Assembly (NCBI RefSeq): GCF_016462705.1
Contig: NZ_JAEMSS010000028.1
Span: forward strand, 1-32,071
Direction of reading: 5' to 3'
Origin: Nocardioides sp.
GTDB taxonomy: Bacteria > Actinomycetota > Actinomycetes > Propionibacteriales > Nocardioidaceae
Length of the DNA stretch: 32,071 bases
Shown here: one piece after another, positions 6,144 to 14,553 of the stretch
How positions within the stretch are numbered: position 1 is the stretch's first letter
How the letters are laid out: every line of letters starts with the position of its first letter
Translations under genes and position numbers: made by a program
Notes under the pieces: model-generated
The model's database searches: none
The model's input: only the letters and a program-made list of their open reading frames with translations
Told to the model about the DNA's origin: nothing

Positions 6144-8474
6144 ATGTCGGTGCAGGAGATCGACGGGGCTGACGGCATCGACGCGATCGGCGGGATCGGT
6201 CGGCGCAGCTTCGTGGGCTACGTCCTGGCGGGGACGACGCTGGTCGCGGCCGCCGACCTGACGCTGGGGGCGCCGGCTCGCGCCGTCGTGCCCTCGGGTC
6301 CGCAGGTCGCGGAGCTCTACGACCTCAACGACTTCATCACCGACACCTGCCGGCCGACGGCCAACCTGATCACGATCACGGTCCGCACCGACGGCACCGC
6401 GCACTTCGCGCTGCCCCGCTCGGAGAACGGCCAGGGGATCGTCACGTCCACCGCGATGATCATCGCCGAGGAGCTCGACCTGCCGGTCGACAAGGTCGAG
6501 GTCACCCTCGCGGACGCCCGGCCCGAGCTGCTGTTCAACCAGCTCACGGGCGGCTCGACCACGACCACCTCGACGTACACCCCGATCCGGGTCGCGGCCG
6601 CCGTCGCCCGCAACGCGCTGCTGGACGCGGCGGCCGTCGTGCTGGGCGACGAGGCCGCCAACCTCGTCGCCAAGGGCGGTGTGATCCAGAACCGGGCCGG
6701 CGACAGCGTCACCTACGGAGAGCTGGCCGAGGCCGCCGCGGTCACCCGGCCACGCCGCTCCGAGGTCACGCTCAAGGACACCGCCGCGTTCCGGGTGATC
6801 GGGACCGGTCAGGGCCGCACCGACGCGCGCGACGCCGTGACCGGGCGCAAGACGTTCACGACCGACCTCGAGGTCAAGGGCGCGCTGCCGACCATGGTCT
6901 GCCGCGCACCCACGCTCAACGGCACCCCCCAGCGGCTGAACAACAAGGCGAAGATCCTCAGGATGCCGGGAGTCAAGAACGTCGCGGTCGTCGACACCGG
7001 CGTGGCGGTGCGAGCCAGGACGTTCGGCCAGTGCATCGACGCGATCCGGGCCATGGACGTCGACTGGAACCCCGGCCCGGTCGCCGGCCAGTCCGACGAG
7101 GACATCGTGCGTGAGCTCCGGGCCGCCGAGCTGCCCATGGCGCCGGTGCCGGACAACCCGCTGGCGAAGACCGTCGAGGGCGACTTCGTCTTCTACTTCC
7201 GCAGCAACTCCGCCCTCGACACCAACGCCGCCATCGCCGATGTCCGCCGCGACCGCGCCGAGGTGTGGTCCGCGCTCAAGACCCCCATCGCCGCCCAGGC
7301 CGCGATCGCCGCCGCCGTCGGCCTGCCTCAGGCCGCGGTCAAGGTCCACGCCGTCCAGGGAGGCGGTTCGTTCGGCCGCCGGCTCTTCTTCGACGCCGCC
7401 CTCGAGGCCGCCAAGATCAGCAAGGCCATGGGCAAACCGGTCAAGCTGATGTGGCACCGCGCCGACGACGCCCGGGTCGGCCGGGTGCACCCGATGGCGA
7501 CCAGCAAGATCCGGGCGACCTACCTCGGCCACCAGCTGTTGGCCTTCCAGCAGAGCCACACCAGTGTCGAGACCGACTACCGGCACGGGCTCGGCGAGAT
7601 GCTCACCGCTGCCGGGGCCAGCCTGCCGGCCGGTCTCGGCAACCTCGGCTTCGCCGAGGGCATCTTCGCGATGACCACGCTGCTGCCCTACGACTTCGCG
7701 GTGAAGTCCCAGCAGCTCGTCGAGACCGACGAGCGGTTCAACACCGGGAGCATGCGCAACATCTACTCGCCCGACGTGCGGACGGCGGGGGAGCTGGTCA
7801 TCGACCGGCTCGCCGCGGCGACCGGGCTGAGCCCCTACGAGTTCCGGCGGCGCCACCTGAGCGACGAGCGCGCCCTCGGCGTGCTCGAGGCGGTCGCCAC
7901 CGCGGGTCGCTGGGGTCGCGCCATGCGACCCGGCACCGCGCAGGGCATCGCCATCCACGTCGAGTACAAGGGCGCCACGGCCTGCCTGGTCGAGATCGAC
8001 TGCCGCCCCAGGACCACGCGGCGGAAGATCCGGGCCGGGGTGGGCGGACCCCGGGTGACCCGGGTGACGTTCGCCGTCGACGCCGGCCTGCCGATCAACC
8101 CGCGCGGCCTCGAGGCACAGATGCACGGCGGCATCAACGACGGGATCGCTCAAGCGCTGACCTCGAGCATGCACCTGCGCGACGGCCACTTCCTGGAGGC
8201 CAGCTGGGACAACTACTTCTACACCCGGCAGTGGAACACCCCGCCCGAGGTGCAGGTCATCGTCATGCCGCCGACGACCGGTGTCCCGGGGGGAGCGGGG
8301 GAGGCCGGCGTCGCCGCCAGCATGGCCGCCGTCGCCTGCGCCTACGCGCGGGCCACCGGACGGATGCCCACCCACTTCCCGATCAACCACCACGACCCGC
8401 TGCGGTTCAGGCCCAAGCCGTTCGTCCCACCGATCCCGCCGTCGCCGGTCAACGGTCTGAAGAAGACCTACTGA
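6144..8474 (+). CDS. Molybdopterin-binding large subunit of isoquinoline 1-oxidoreductase-type hydroxylase (IorB-like)
   Basis: This 776-residue protein belongs to the xanthine oxidase superfamily (molybdenum-cytosine-dinucleotide hydroxylases), where the large subunit hydroxylates an aromatic heterocycle or oxidises an aldehyde with water as oxygen donor. The start at ATG 6144 follows GGGAGGG at 6133-6139. Residues about 20-48 look like a twin-arginine signal or remnant (GRRSFVGYVLAG, Arg20-Arg21, ending APARA), as in IorB-type subunits. Cofactor-contact motifs include the early SENGQGIVTS, VQGGGSFGRRLFFDAALEA and, near the end, GGAGEAGVAAS, with Glu720 as the expected catalytic base. The 2Fe-2S subunit follows 15 bases later. 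No FAD subunit is present, which fits the two-subunit, cytochrome-linked IorAB type. Maturation factors (XdhC-like) are not in the window. Substrate unknown. Confidence 0.88.
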   Translation: MSVQEIDGADGIDAIGGIGRRSFVGYVLAGTTLVAAADLTLGAPARAVVPSGPQVAELYDLNDFITDTCRPTANLITITVRTDGTAHFALPRSENGQGIVTSTAMIIAEELDLPVDKVEVTLADARPELLFNQLTGGSTTTTSTYTPIRVAAAVARNALLDAAAVVLGDEAANLVAKGGVIQNRAGDSVTYGELAEAAAVTRPRRSEVTLKDTAAFRVIGTGQGRTDARDAVTGRKTFTTDLEVKGALPTMVCRAPTLNGTPQRLNNKAKILRMPGVKNVAVVDTGVAVRARTFGQCIDAIRAMDVDWNPGPVAGQSDEDIVRELRAAELPMAPVPDNPLAKTVEGDFVFYFRSNSALDTNAAIADVRRDRAEVWSALKTPIAAQAAIAAAVGLPQAAVKVHAVQGGGSFGRRLFFDAALEAAKISKAMGKPVKLMWHRADDARVGRVHPMATSKIRATYLGHQLLAFQQSHTSVETDYRHGLGEMLTAAGASLPAGLGNLGFAEGIFAMTTLLPYDFAVKSQQLVETDERFNTGSMRNIYSPDVRTAGELVIDRLAAATGLSPYEFRRRHLSDERALGVLEAVATAGRWGRAMRPGTAQGIAIHVEYKGATACLVEIDCRPRTTRRKIRAGVGGPRVTRVTFAVDAGLPINPRGLEAQMHGGINDGIAQALTSSMHLRDGHFLEASWDNYFYTRQWNTPPEVQVIVMPPTTGVPGGAGEAGVAASMAAVACAYARATGRMPTHFPINHHDPLRFRPKPFVPPIPPSPVNGLKKTY

Positions 8475-8489
8475 GAGTGGAGCGCTGAC

Positions 8490-8969
8490 ATGCCCAAGCA
8501 GACCTTCATCCTCAACGGCAAGCCGGTCACCGTGAACGTCAGCGACGACGTCCGGGTCCTGTGGGTGCTCCGCGACCTGCTCGGGGTGACCGGCGCCAAG
8601 TACGGCTGCGGCATCAACGTGTGCAAGGCCTGCACCTCGCACATCAACGGCAAGGCGTTCAACCCGTGCTCGGTGCGCGTCGGCGACCTGTCGAAGGACG
8701 ACGAGGTCACGACCATCGAGGGGCTCGCCAAGACCCACCGGGGCAAGGGTCTGCATCCCATGCAGGAGGCCTGGCTCGAGCTGGACGTCGCCCAGTGCGG
8801 CTACTGCCAGCCCGGGCAGATCATGGCGGCCGTGGCGCTGGTGAGGAAGACCCGCCGGGAGGGACGCCGGATCAGCGAGAAGGACCTCGACGGCATCCGG
8901 AACATCTGTCGCTGCGGCACCTATCCGCGGATCCGGGAGGCCATCGAGCGGGGCGCGCGGCGCATGTAG
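8490..8969 (+). CDS. 2Fe-2S subunit of molybdenum hydroxylase (IorA-like)
   Basis: This 159-residue small subunit carries two 2Fe-2S clusters that pass electrons away from the molybdenum centre. The plant-ferredoxin-like N-terminal cluster is bound by Cys40, Cys45, Cys48 (CGINVCKAC) and Cys60. The helical C-terminal cluster is bound by Cys103 and Cys106 (CGYCQPGQIM) and by Cys140 and Cys142 (CRCGTYPRIREAI). All eight ligands and the length are standard. One small difference is Lys46 where CGxCGAC is usual (here CKAC). The gene lies 15 bases after the large subunit, so they are surely co-transcribed. It has no export signal of its own and, as in related enzymes, would ride through the Tat pathway with the large subunit, if that is indeed exported. 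Confidence 0.93.
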   Translation: MPKQTFILNGKPVTVNVSDDVRVLWVLRDLLGVTGAKYGCGINVCKACTSHINGKAFNPCSVRVGDLSKDDEVTTIEGLAKTHRGKGLHPMQEAWLELDVAQCGYCQPGQIMAAVALVRKTRREGRRISEKDLDGIRNICRCGTYPRIREAIERGARRM

Positions 8970-8981
8970 TCGGAACTGGGG

Positions 8982-8997
8982 AGTGACGGACGTCACA
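8982..8997. promoter_or_regulatory. Palindromic operator-like site, copy 2
   Basis: AGTGACGGACGTCACA repeats the site at 6066-6081 with GTGAC/GTCAC arms around GGAC. It lies 10 bases before the predicted -10 of the ABC operon, over the -35 region (GTGACG at 8983-8988). Fourteen of 16 bases are identical to copy 1. Confidence 0.6.
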
Positions 8998-9006
8998 GCT
9001 ACCCCC

Positions 9007-9012
9007 TAGGGT
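9007..9012 (+). promoter_or_regulatory. Candidate -10 box of the ABC transporter operon
   Basis: TAGGGT stands 33 bases before ATG 9046 and 18 bases after the -35-like GTGACG inside the palindrome. The leader carries the ribosome site GGAAGGA at 9033-9039. Confidence 0.45.
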
Positions 9013-9045
9013 GCCCGTACAGCGTCGCTCTCGGAAGGACCGCGC

Positions 9046-9837
9046 ATGCTGCGTGCCAGCAACCTCGAGGTCGTCTACGACGACGTGGTGCTGGCGTTGC
9101 GCGGGGTCAGCCTGGCGGTGCCGGACGGGGGGATCGTCGCCCTGCTCGGTTCCAACGGTGCGGGCAAGACGACGCTGCTGCGCGCGCTGACCGGGCTGCT
9201 CGACATCCACGACGGCGAGATCACCAAGGGTTCGGTCAGTCTCGACGACCGGCCCATCCACCGGTGGCGTCCGGAGCGGGTGGTCGACGCCGGCGTCCGC
9301 CAGGTGCTCGAGGGCCGGCGGGTCTTCGTCGAGCTCAGTGTCGAGGACAACCTCAAGGTCGGTGCGCACACTGCCCGGGCCGCCATGCGGGACAACCTCG
9401 AGCGGATCTACGAGCTGTTCCCGGTGCTGGCGGACCGGCGGGCCAAGACGGCCGGCTACCTGTCCGGCGGGGAGCAGCAGATGCTCGCCATGGGCCGGGC
9501 GCTGATGTCCGACCCCCGCTTCCTGCTCCTGGACGAGCCCAGCCTCGGTCTGTCGCCCAAGCTGGTCGAGCAGGTCCGCGACGTCATCGTGGAGATCAAC
9601 CGAGCCGGCACCGGGATCCTGCTGGTCGAGCAGAACGCGACCATGGCGCTGAGCATCGCCGCCCACGGCTATGTCATGGAGACCGGCCGCATCGTCCTCG
9701 ACAAGCCGGCCGAGGCACTCCTGCGCGACGACGACGTCAGGGAGTTCTACCTCGGTCTGCACCCGGGAGAAGCCGGCGAACGCCGCTCGTTCCGCGACGT
9801 CAAGCACTACCGCCGCAAGAAGAGGTGGTCCGCGTGA
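9046..9837 (+). CDS. ABC transporter ATP-binding protein, LivF type
   Basis: This 263-residue ATPase is one of two in a branched-chain-amino-acid-type (HAAT) importer. Walker A is GSNGAGKTT (residues 35-43). The Q-loop region reads RQVLEGRRVFVELSVEDNL, the LivF-type 'EGRxxF' sequence. The signature is LSGGEQQMLAMGRAL, Walker B FLLLDEPSLGLSP, and the switch His region is LLVEQNA, again LivF-like. A basic tail (KHYRRKKRW) extends about 25 residues past the usual LivF end and may contact the permease or the ribosome-coupled next gene. It is first in a five-gene overlapping run and its stop overlaps the GTG of the second ATPase. The operon content suggests that the cargo is an organic acid and not an amino acid. 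Confidence 0.9.
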   Translation: MLRASNLEVVYDDVVLALRGVSLAVPDGGIVALLGSNGAGKTTLLRALTGLLDIHDGEITKGSVSLDDRPIHRWRPERVVDAGVRQVLEGRRVFVELSVEDNLKVGAHTARAAMRDNLERIYELFPVLADRRAKTAGYLSGGEQQMLAMGRALMSDPRFLLLDEPSLGLSPKLVEQVRDVIVEINRAGTGILLVEQNATMALSIAAHGYVMETGRIVLDKPAEALLRDDDVREFYLGLHPGEAGERRSFRDVKHYRRKKRWSA

Positions 9838-10625
9838 GGTCGACCGACGACGCCCCCGTCGTGTCCGTGCAGGACGTGCACCTGTCGTTCGCAGGCGTCA
9901 ACGCCATCGCCGGTGTCTCCTTCGAGGTCCAGCCCGGCGAGCTGTTCGCGATCATCGGTCCCAACGGTGCCGGCAAGACCTCCATCTTCAACGTCCTCTC
10001 CGGCGTCTATCGCCCCCAGCGTGGACGTGTGGAGTTCCTCGGAGAGAGCGTCCTCGGCGAGCGACCCCACCGGATCGCCGCCCGGGGCATGGCCCGGACC
10101 TTCCAGAACATCGCGCTCTTCGAGCACCTCACCGTGCTGGACAACCTCATGCTCGGCCGGCACCAGCACATCGGCTACGGCTTCCTCGCGGCGTTCGTCT
10201 GGCGGGGCCGCGCCCGTGCGGAGGAGCTCGCCCACCGCAGGTTCGTCGAGGAGATCGTCGACTTCCTCGAGCTGGAGCAGTGGCGGACCCTGCCCGTCGG
10301 CCTGCTGCCCTACGGCGTCCAGAAGCGCGTCGAGCTGGGGCGCGCGCTGGCCATGGAGCCGAAGCTGCTGCTCCTCGACGAACCGGTCGCCGGCATGAAC
10401 CTCGAGGAGACCGAGGACACCGCCCGCTACATCCTCGACATCCGCGACGAGCTGGACGTGCCGATCATCATGGTCGAGCACGACATGGGGCTGGTCATGG
10501 ACCTCGCCGACCGGGTCATGGTGGTCGACTTCGGGGTCCCCATCACCACCGGCGCACCGGACGAGGTCCAGCGGCATCCCGACGTGGTCCGGGCCTACCT
10601 GGGTCAGGAGGTGGCCGGCGGATGA
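9834..10625 (+). CDS. ABC transporter ATP-binding protein, LivG type
   Basis: This 263-residue ATPase starts at GTG 9834, overlapping the previous stop as GTGA. Walker A is GPNGAGKTS (residues 42-50). The region ARTFQNIALFEHLTVLDNLMLGRH is the LivG Q-loop signature. The signature motif is LPYGVQKRVELGRAL in place of LSGGQ, which is normal for LivG proteins. Walker B is LLLLDEPVAGMNLEE, and the His switch is IIMVEHDMGLVMDLADRVMVVDFG. It pairs with the LivF-type ATPase to drive the two permeases encoded downstream. Its stop overlaps the acyl-CoA synthetase start (ATGA), so stoichiometric translation is expected. Confidence 0.9.
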   Translation: MRSTDDAPVVSVQDVHLSFAGVNAIAGVSFEVQPGELFAIIGPNGAGKTSIFNVLSGVYRPQRGRVEFLGESVLGERPHRIAARGMARTFQNIALFEHLTVLDNLMLGRHQHIGYGFLAAFVWRGRARAEELAHRRFVEEIVDFLELEQWRTLPVGLLPYGVQKRVELGRALAMEPKLLLLDEPVAGMNLEETEDTARYILDIRDELDVPIIMVEHDMGLVMDLADRVMVVDFGVPITTGAPDEVQRHPDVVRAYLGQEVAGG

Positions 10626-12472
10626 CGGAGCCGACCCGCAGCCCGGTGACCCGCATCCGGGAGCACGCCGCATCCATGCCCGACGCAGTGGCGCTCCGTG
10701 ACAAGGACATGGGCATCTGGCGGGAGTGGACCTGGGCCGAGTACTGGGACCAGGTCCAGCTCGCCGGACACGCGTTCCTCCAGCTCGGCGTGGTCCCCGG
10801 AGACCGGGTCGCCATCCACTCCGAGAACCGGCCGGAGTGGCTGGTCGCCGACCTGGGCGCGCTCGCGGTGCGCGCCGCCTCGGTCGGGATCTACCCGACG
10901 AACCCGGCCGCGGAGGTGGGCTACCTCCTCGGCGACTCCGGCGCCCGGATCCTGGTCGCTGAGGACCAGGAGCAGGTCGACAAGGCCTTCGCGGTGCTCG
11001 ACGAGTGCCCCGAGCTCCAGCGCGTCGTCTACCTCGAGCCGCGCGGGATCCGCCACCGCTACGACGACCGCCGGCTGCTCGGCTGGCCCGAGTTCCTCGA
11101 GCTCGGACGGTCCCATCGTGAGCGCCACCCGGACGCGCTGGCCCAGGTGCTCGCCGGCCAGCGGCCCGACGACCTGGCGACCCTGATCTACACCTCCGGC
11201 ACGACCGGGCCGCCCAAGGGCGCCATGCTCACCGTGGCCAACGTCGAGTTCGCGACCAGGGTGCTCATCGAGGAGGGCGCGTTCACCGACCCCCCGCCCG
11301 GCCCACGCGACCTCACCCTGTCCTACCTGCCCCTGTCCCACGTCGCCGAGCGGATCTTCACGACCTGGTTCAACGCCGCCGCCGGCACGCAGGTCAACTT
11401 CGCGGAGTCCATCGAGACGGTCCCCCAGAACCTGCGCGAGGTGCAGCCGACCATCCTCTTCGGCGTTCCCCGGATCTGGGAGAAGCTGCTCGCCGGGATC
11501 GAGATCAGGCTCTCCGGAGCCTCCTGGCTCAAGCGCAAGGTCGCGGCCTTCTGGCTCGGGGTCGCCGACGGGATCGGCGAGCGGCTGGTCGAGACGGGTG
11601 GGCGGCACACCGCCGGCACCCGGCTGCGCTACGCCGTGGGCCACGTGTTCTTCTACCGCGCGCTCAAGGACCGGCTGGGGATGCGGAAGGTCCGCTACGC
11701 CGCCTCCGGCGCGGCGCCCATCGCCCCGGAGGTGCTGCGCTTCTTCATGGGTATCGGCGTGCCCATGCACGAGGTCTACGGGATGACCGAGAACACCGCG
11801 GTCGCCACAGGCAACCGCCCTGGCCGGGTCAAGCTCGGGACGGTGGGGGAGGTGCACCCCGGCACGGAGCTGCGCATCGACGAGGAGACGGGCGAGATCC
11901 TCACCCGGCACGCCGGGGTGTTCGCCGGCTACTGGCGCAACGAGGAGGCGACCCGACAGGCGCTGACCGAGGACGGGTGGCTGCACACCGGGGACGTCGG
12001 CGAGTGGGTCGACGGGACACACGTCCGGATCACCGACCGGATGAAGGACATCATCATCACCGCGGGCGGCAAGAACGTCTCGCCCTCGATGATCGAGAAC
12101 GCGCTCAAGGCCTCGCCGTACATCAGGGAGGCCATCGTCATCGGCGACGGTCGCCGGTTCCTGTCCGCCCTGATCGGCATCGAGCTCGACACCGTGGGCG
12201 AGTGGGCCCAGCGCCGGCAGCTGGGTTACAGCACCTACCGCGACCTCAGCGAGAAGCCCGAGGTGGTCGAGCTCGTCGCGGGGATCGTCACGGAGGTCAA
12301 CTCCCGCTTCGCCCAGGTCGAGCAGGTGCGCGAGTTCCGGCTGCTCCCCAAGGAGCTCGACCACGAGGACGGCGAGCTCACCGCCACCCAGAAGGTCAAG
12401 CGGTCGGCCATCTCCCGGATGTTCGAGGACGCCGTCCAGGACATGTACGCCGGGGCGGTGGGCCCGCGATGA
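10622..12472 (+). CDS. AMP-forming long-chain-type acyl-CoA synthetase
   Basis: This 616-residue adenylate-forming enzyme activates a carboxylic acid with ATP and CoA. The P-loop-like core is LIYTSGTTGPPKGAM. Later motifs are YGMTENTAVATGN, GWLHTGDVGEWVD and the hinge DRMKDIIITAGGKNVSPSMIEN, with the C-terminal region ending in ATQKVKRSAI containing the expected catalytic Lys. Length and the VAERIFTTW / RIWEKL segments match the long-chain fatty-acid CoA ligase (FadD15-like) group and not the acetyl-CoA synthetase group. It starts at ATG 10622 inside the LivG stop and its own stop overlaps the permease start. An acyl-CoA synthetase inside an ABC importer operon suggests vectorial activation, trapping the imported acid as a CoA ester at the membrane. 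Actual chain length or aromatic substrate is unknown. Confidence 0.92.
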   Translation: MTEPTRSPVTRIREHAASMPDAVALRDKDMGIWREWTWAEYWDQVQLAGHAFLQLGVVPGDRVAIHSENRPEWLVADLGALAVRAASVGIYPTNPAAEVGYLLGDSGARILVAEDQEQVDKAFAVLDECPELQRVVYLEPRGIRHRYDDRRLLGWPEFLELGRSHRERHPDALAQVLAGQRPDDLATLIYTSGTTGPPKGAMLTVANVEFATRVLIEEGAFTDPPPGPRDLTLSYLPLSHVAERIFTTWFNAAAGTQVNFAESIETVPQNLREVQPTILFGVPRIWEKLLAGIEIRLSGASWLKRKVAAFWLGVADGIGERLVETGGRHTAGTRLRYAVGHVFFYRALKDRLGMRKVRYAASGAAPIAPEVLRFFMGIGVPMHEVYGMTENTAVATGNRPGRVKLGTVGEVHPGTELRIDEETGEILTRHAGVFAGYWRNEEATRQALTEDGWLHTGDVGEWVDGTHVRITDRMKDIIITAGGKNVSPSMIENALKASPYIREAIVIGDGRRFLSALIGIELDTVGEWAQRRQLGYSTYRDLSEKPEVVELVAGIVTEVNSRFAQVEQVREFRLLPKELDHEDGELTATQKVKRSAISRMFEDAVQDMYAGAVGPR

Positions 12473-13380
12473 CCGAGCTCCTGGAGGCCGTGCTGCGTGG
12501 TCTGGGCACCGGATCGATCTACGCGATGCTCGCGCTCGCCTTCGTGATCGTCTACAAGTCCACCGGCGTCATCAACTTCGCCCAGCCGGCCATGATGCTG
12601 GCCGGGGCCACCATCGCGACCTACGCCGGCCCGGCGATCGGCGTGGTGCTGTTCGCGAGCCTGTCGTTCTTCCTGTCCGTCGGGATCGCCGCGCTGCTCA
12701 CCGCCCTCATCGCCCTGGTGATCGAACGGGCCGCCATCCGGCCGATGGTCGGCCGTCCGGCGTTCGTGGTCGCGATCATCACCATCGGCATCGACATCGC
12801 CGTGCGGGTCGTCGCCGGCGGGTTCATCGGCCTGGGCGCCCGGCCCGTCCCGAACCCCTGGGGTCTCGACGGGGTCGACCTCGCCGGCGTCCGGGTCCAG
12901 CAGCGACACCTCGTCTCCATGGCCGTGCTCACCGTGGTCGTCCTCGCGCTCCTCCACTTCTACCGCCGCACCCGCTACGGCCTCGCGATGCGGGCCGCCG
13001 CGTTCGACCAGGAGGCGGCGCTGACGCAGGGCGTCAACGTCGGCAACGTGTTCGCGGTCTCCTGGGCGATGGCCGGCGCGCTGGCCGCGGTGGCCGGCAG
13101 CCTGCTGGCGATCAGCGCCGGGGTCGACCGGCGGATCTGGGTCGTCGCGCTCATCGCCCTGCCCGCGATCATCCTCGGCGGGCTCGACTCGCTCGAGGGT
13201 GCGGTCATCGGCGGGCTCGCGGTGGGCGTGGTCCAGGCCCTGGTCGGCAGCTACCAGCGCGAGGTCGCGCCGTGGCTGGGTGACAACTTCTCCGTCGTCG
13301 CGCCCTACGTCCTGATGCTCCTCGTCCTGCTGGCCAAGCCCTACGGCATCTTCGGCACGCCGGAGGTCCGACGCGTATGA
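12469..13380 (+). CDS. ABC transporter permease, LivH type
   Basis: This 303-residue polytopic membrane protein begins at ATG 12469, overlapping the synthetase stop (ATGA). The N-terminal GLGTGSIYAMLALAFVIVYKSTGVINFAQPAMMLAGA is the LivH signature (the 'TGVINFAxG' loop, here with NFAQP). The sequence TRYGLAMRAAAFDQEAALTQGVNV is the cytoplasmic EAA-like loop that contacts the ATPase. About eight hydrophobic segments can be counted. The end, LVLLAKPYGIFG, is also typical. It forms the translocation channel with the LivM-type permease that follows with another ATGA overlap. Confidence 0.9.
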   Translation: MTELLEAVLRGLGTGSIYAMLALAFVIVYKSTGVINFAQPAMMLAGATIATYAGPAIGVVLFASLSFFLSVGIAALLTALIALVIERAAIRPMVGRPAFVVAIITIGIDIAVRVVAGGFIGLGARPVPNPWGLDGVDLAGVRVQQRHLVSMAVLTVVVLALLHFYRRTRYGLAMRAAAFDQEAALTQGVNVGNVFAVSWAMAGALAAVAGSLLAISAGVDRRIWVVALIALPAIILGGLDSLEGAVIGGLAVGVVQALVGSYQREVAPWLGDNFSVVAPYVLMLLVLLAKPYGIFGTPEVRRV

Positions 13381-14522
13381 CGGCCACCGCCACCGAACGC
13401 CGCAGCCGCAGCCGCGGACGCCTCCGCGGCCGCCCGCAGCTCTACCGGTCCTACGCCCAGGAGCTCGCCCTCTTCAACACCCGGCCCAAGCAGGTCTGGG
13501 TCGGCGTGATCGTGCTGATGTCGTTCCTCCTGCCCTTCCTGGTCTCCGACTCGCTGCTGCAGACCCTGGCGCTCGGCTTCGCCTTCGCGATCGGCGCCCT
13601 CGGCCTCAACATCGTCACCGGTCTGGCCGGGCAGGTCTCCCTGGGCCATGCCTTCTTCCTCGGCGTGGGTGCCTACACGGCCGCGGCGATCTCGGGCGAC
13701 CCCGACGGCCGGACCATCGGCTTCGGCATCACCAACATCCTGGTGTGGCTCCCGGCGGCCGGGCTGGTCGCGGCGGTGGCCGGAGTGCTGGTCGCGCCCC
13801 TGGCGACCCGGTTGCGGGGCCTCTACCTGGCCATCGTGACGCTCGGGCTGGTGTTCATCGGGGAGTTCGTCTTCGGCGAGTGGAGCGACCTGACCGGTGG
13901 CAACGGCGTGGGGCGTGAGGCCGCTGTGCCCGACCTGTTCGGCTACGACTTCTCCCGGGACTCCGAGAGCCTCACCGCCGACCAGAACCTGTACCTGCTG
14001 ATGCTGGTCCTGATGCTCGTGTTCGCGCTCGGTGCCCGCAACCTGGCCAGGTCGCGGGTGGGCCGGGCCTTCTCCGCCGTGCGTGACCGGGACATGGCCG
14101 CGGAGATGATGGGCATCAACCTGCCCCGGACGAAGACGGTGGCCTTCGGCATCAGCTCGTTCTACGCCGGCTGCGCCGGGGCACTGATCTACTCGATCAT
14201 CGGGTTCTTCGAACCCAGCAGCTTCTCGCTGCTGCTCTCGGTCCAGTTCATCGCGATGGTGCTCATCGGCGGGGCGGGGACGGTCAGCGGGACCATCATG
14301 GGCGCGCTCTTCATCTCGCTGCTGCCGACCCTGACCCGCGAGCTGCCCTCCTACCTCCCGGTCATCTCCGCCCAGGTGACCGAGACGCCGAACATCTACC
14401 AGCTCGAGTCGATCCTCTACGGGCTGCTCATCGTCGGCTTCCTCCTGTTCGAGCCGCGGGGGCTCTTCGGCATCTGGGTCCGGATCCGCAACTACTGGAA
14501 GGGCTGGCCGTTCAGCTACTGA
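13377..14522 (+). CDS. ABC transporter permease, LivM type
   Basis: This 381-residue polytopic permease starts at ATG 13377 within the LivH stop. After a basic cytoplasmic N-terminus of about 40 residues (RRSRSRGRLRGRPQ) come the LivM-typical ALGFAFAIGALGLNIVTGLAGQVSLGHAFFLGVGAYTAA and, later, the loop GRAFSAVRDRDMAAEMMGINLPRTK, which is the ATPase-docking segment. The C-terminus has the usual LLFEPRGLFGIW. The protein is somewhat longer than the common 320-350 residues because of the basic N-terminus. It completes the channel. The substrate-binding lipoprotein gene follows after a 31-base gap, the only real gap in the operon. Confidence 0.9.
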   Translation: MTATATERRSRSRGRLRGRPQLYRSYAQELALFNTRPKQVWVGVIVLMSFLLPFLVSDSLLQTLALGFAFAIGALGLNIVTGLAGQVSLGHAFFLGVGAYTAAAISGDPDGRTIGFGITNILVWLPAAGLVAAVAGVLVAPLATRLRGLYLAIVTLGLVFIGEFVFGEWSDLTGGNGVGREAAVPDLFGYDFSRDSESLTADQNLYLLMLVLMLVFALGARNLARSRVGRAFSAVRDRDMAAEMMGINLPRTKTVAFGISSFYAGCAGALIYSIIGFFEPSSFSLLLSVQFIAMVLIGGAGTVSGTIMGALFISLLPTLTRELPSYLPVISAQVTETPNIYQLESILYGLLIVGFLLFEPRGLFGIWVRIRNYWKGWPFSY

Positions 14523-14532
14523 CCGGCGGTCA
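14520..14532. promoter_or_regulatory. Palindrome between permease and binding-protein genes
   Basis: TGACCGGCGGTCA is a perfect palindrome around one G and includes the LivM-type stop codon. The centre is too short for a strong hairpin, so a protein-binding site is more likely, or it may be chance. Its TGAC/GTCA half-sites resemble those at 6066 and 8982 but the spacing is 5 and not 4. Confidence 0.3.
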
Positions 14533-14553
14533 CACTACGAAGGAGATGGTGCT

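Noticed and set aside
5730-8996. Minus-strand open frame of 1088 residues opposite the glycosyltransferase end and the molybdenum hydroxylase genes
   Set aside because: The translation is rich in Gly/Arg/Asp/His/Val with no domain, and the plus-strand genes have clear motifs. Long antisense frames are expected in high-GC DNA.
14520-14532. Third copy of the AGTGAC-N4-GTCAC operator
   Set aside because: The arms are TGAC/GTCA but the centre has 5 bases and the flanks differ. It is kept only as a weak separate palindrome.
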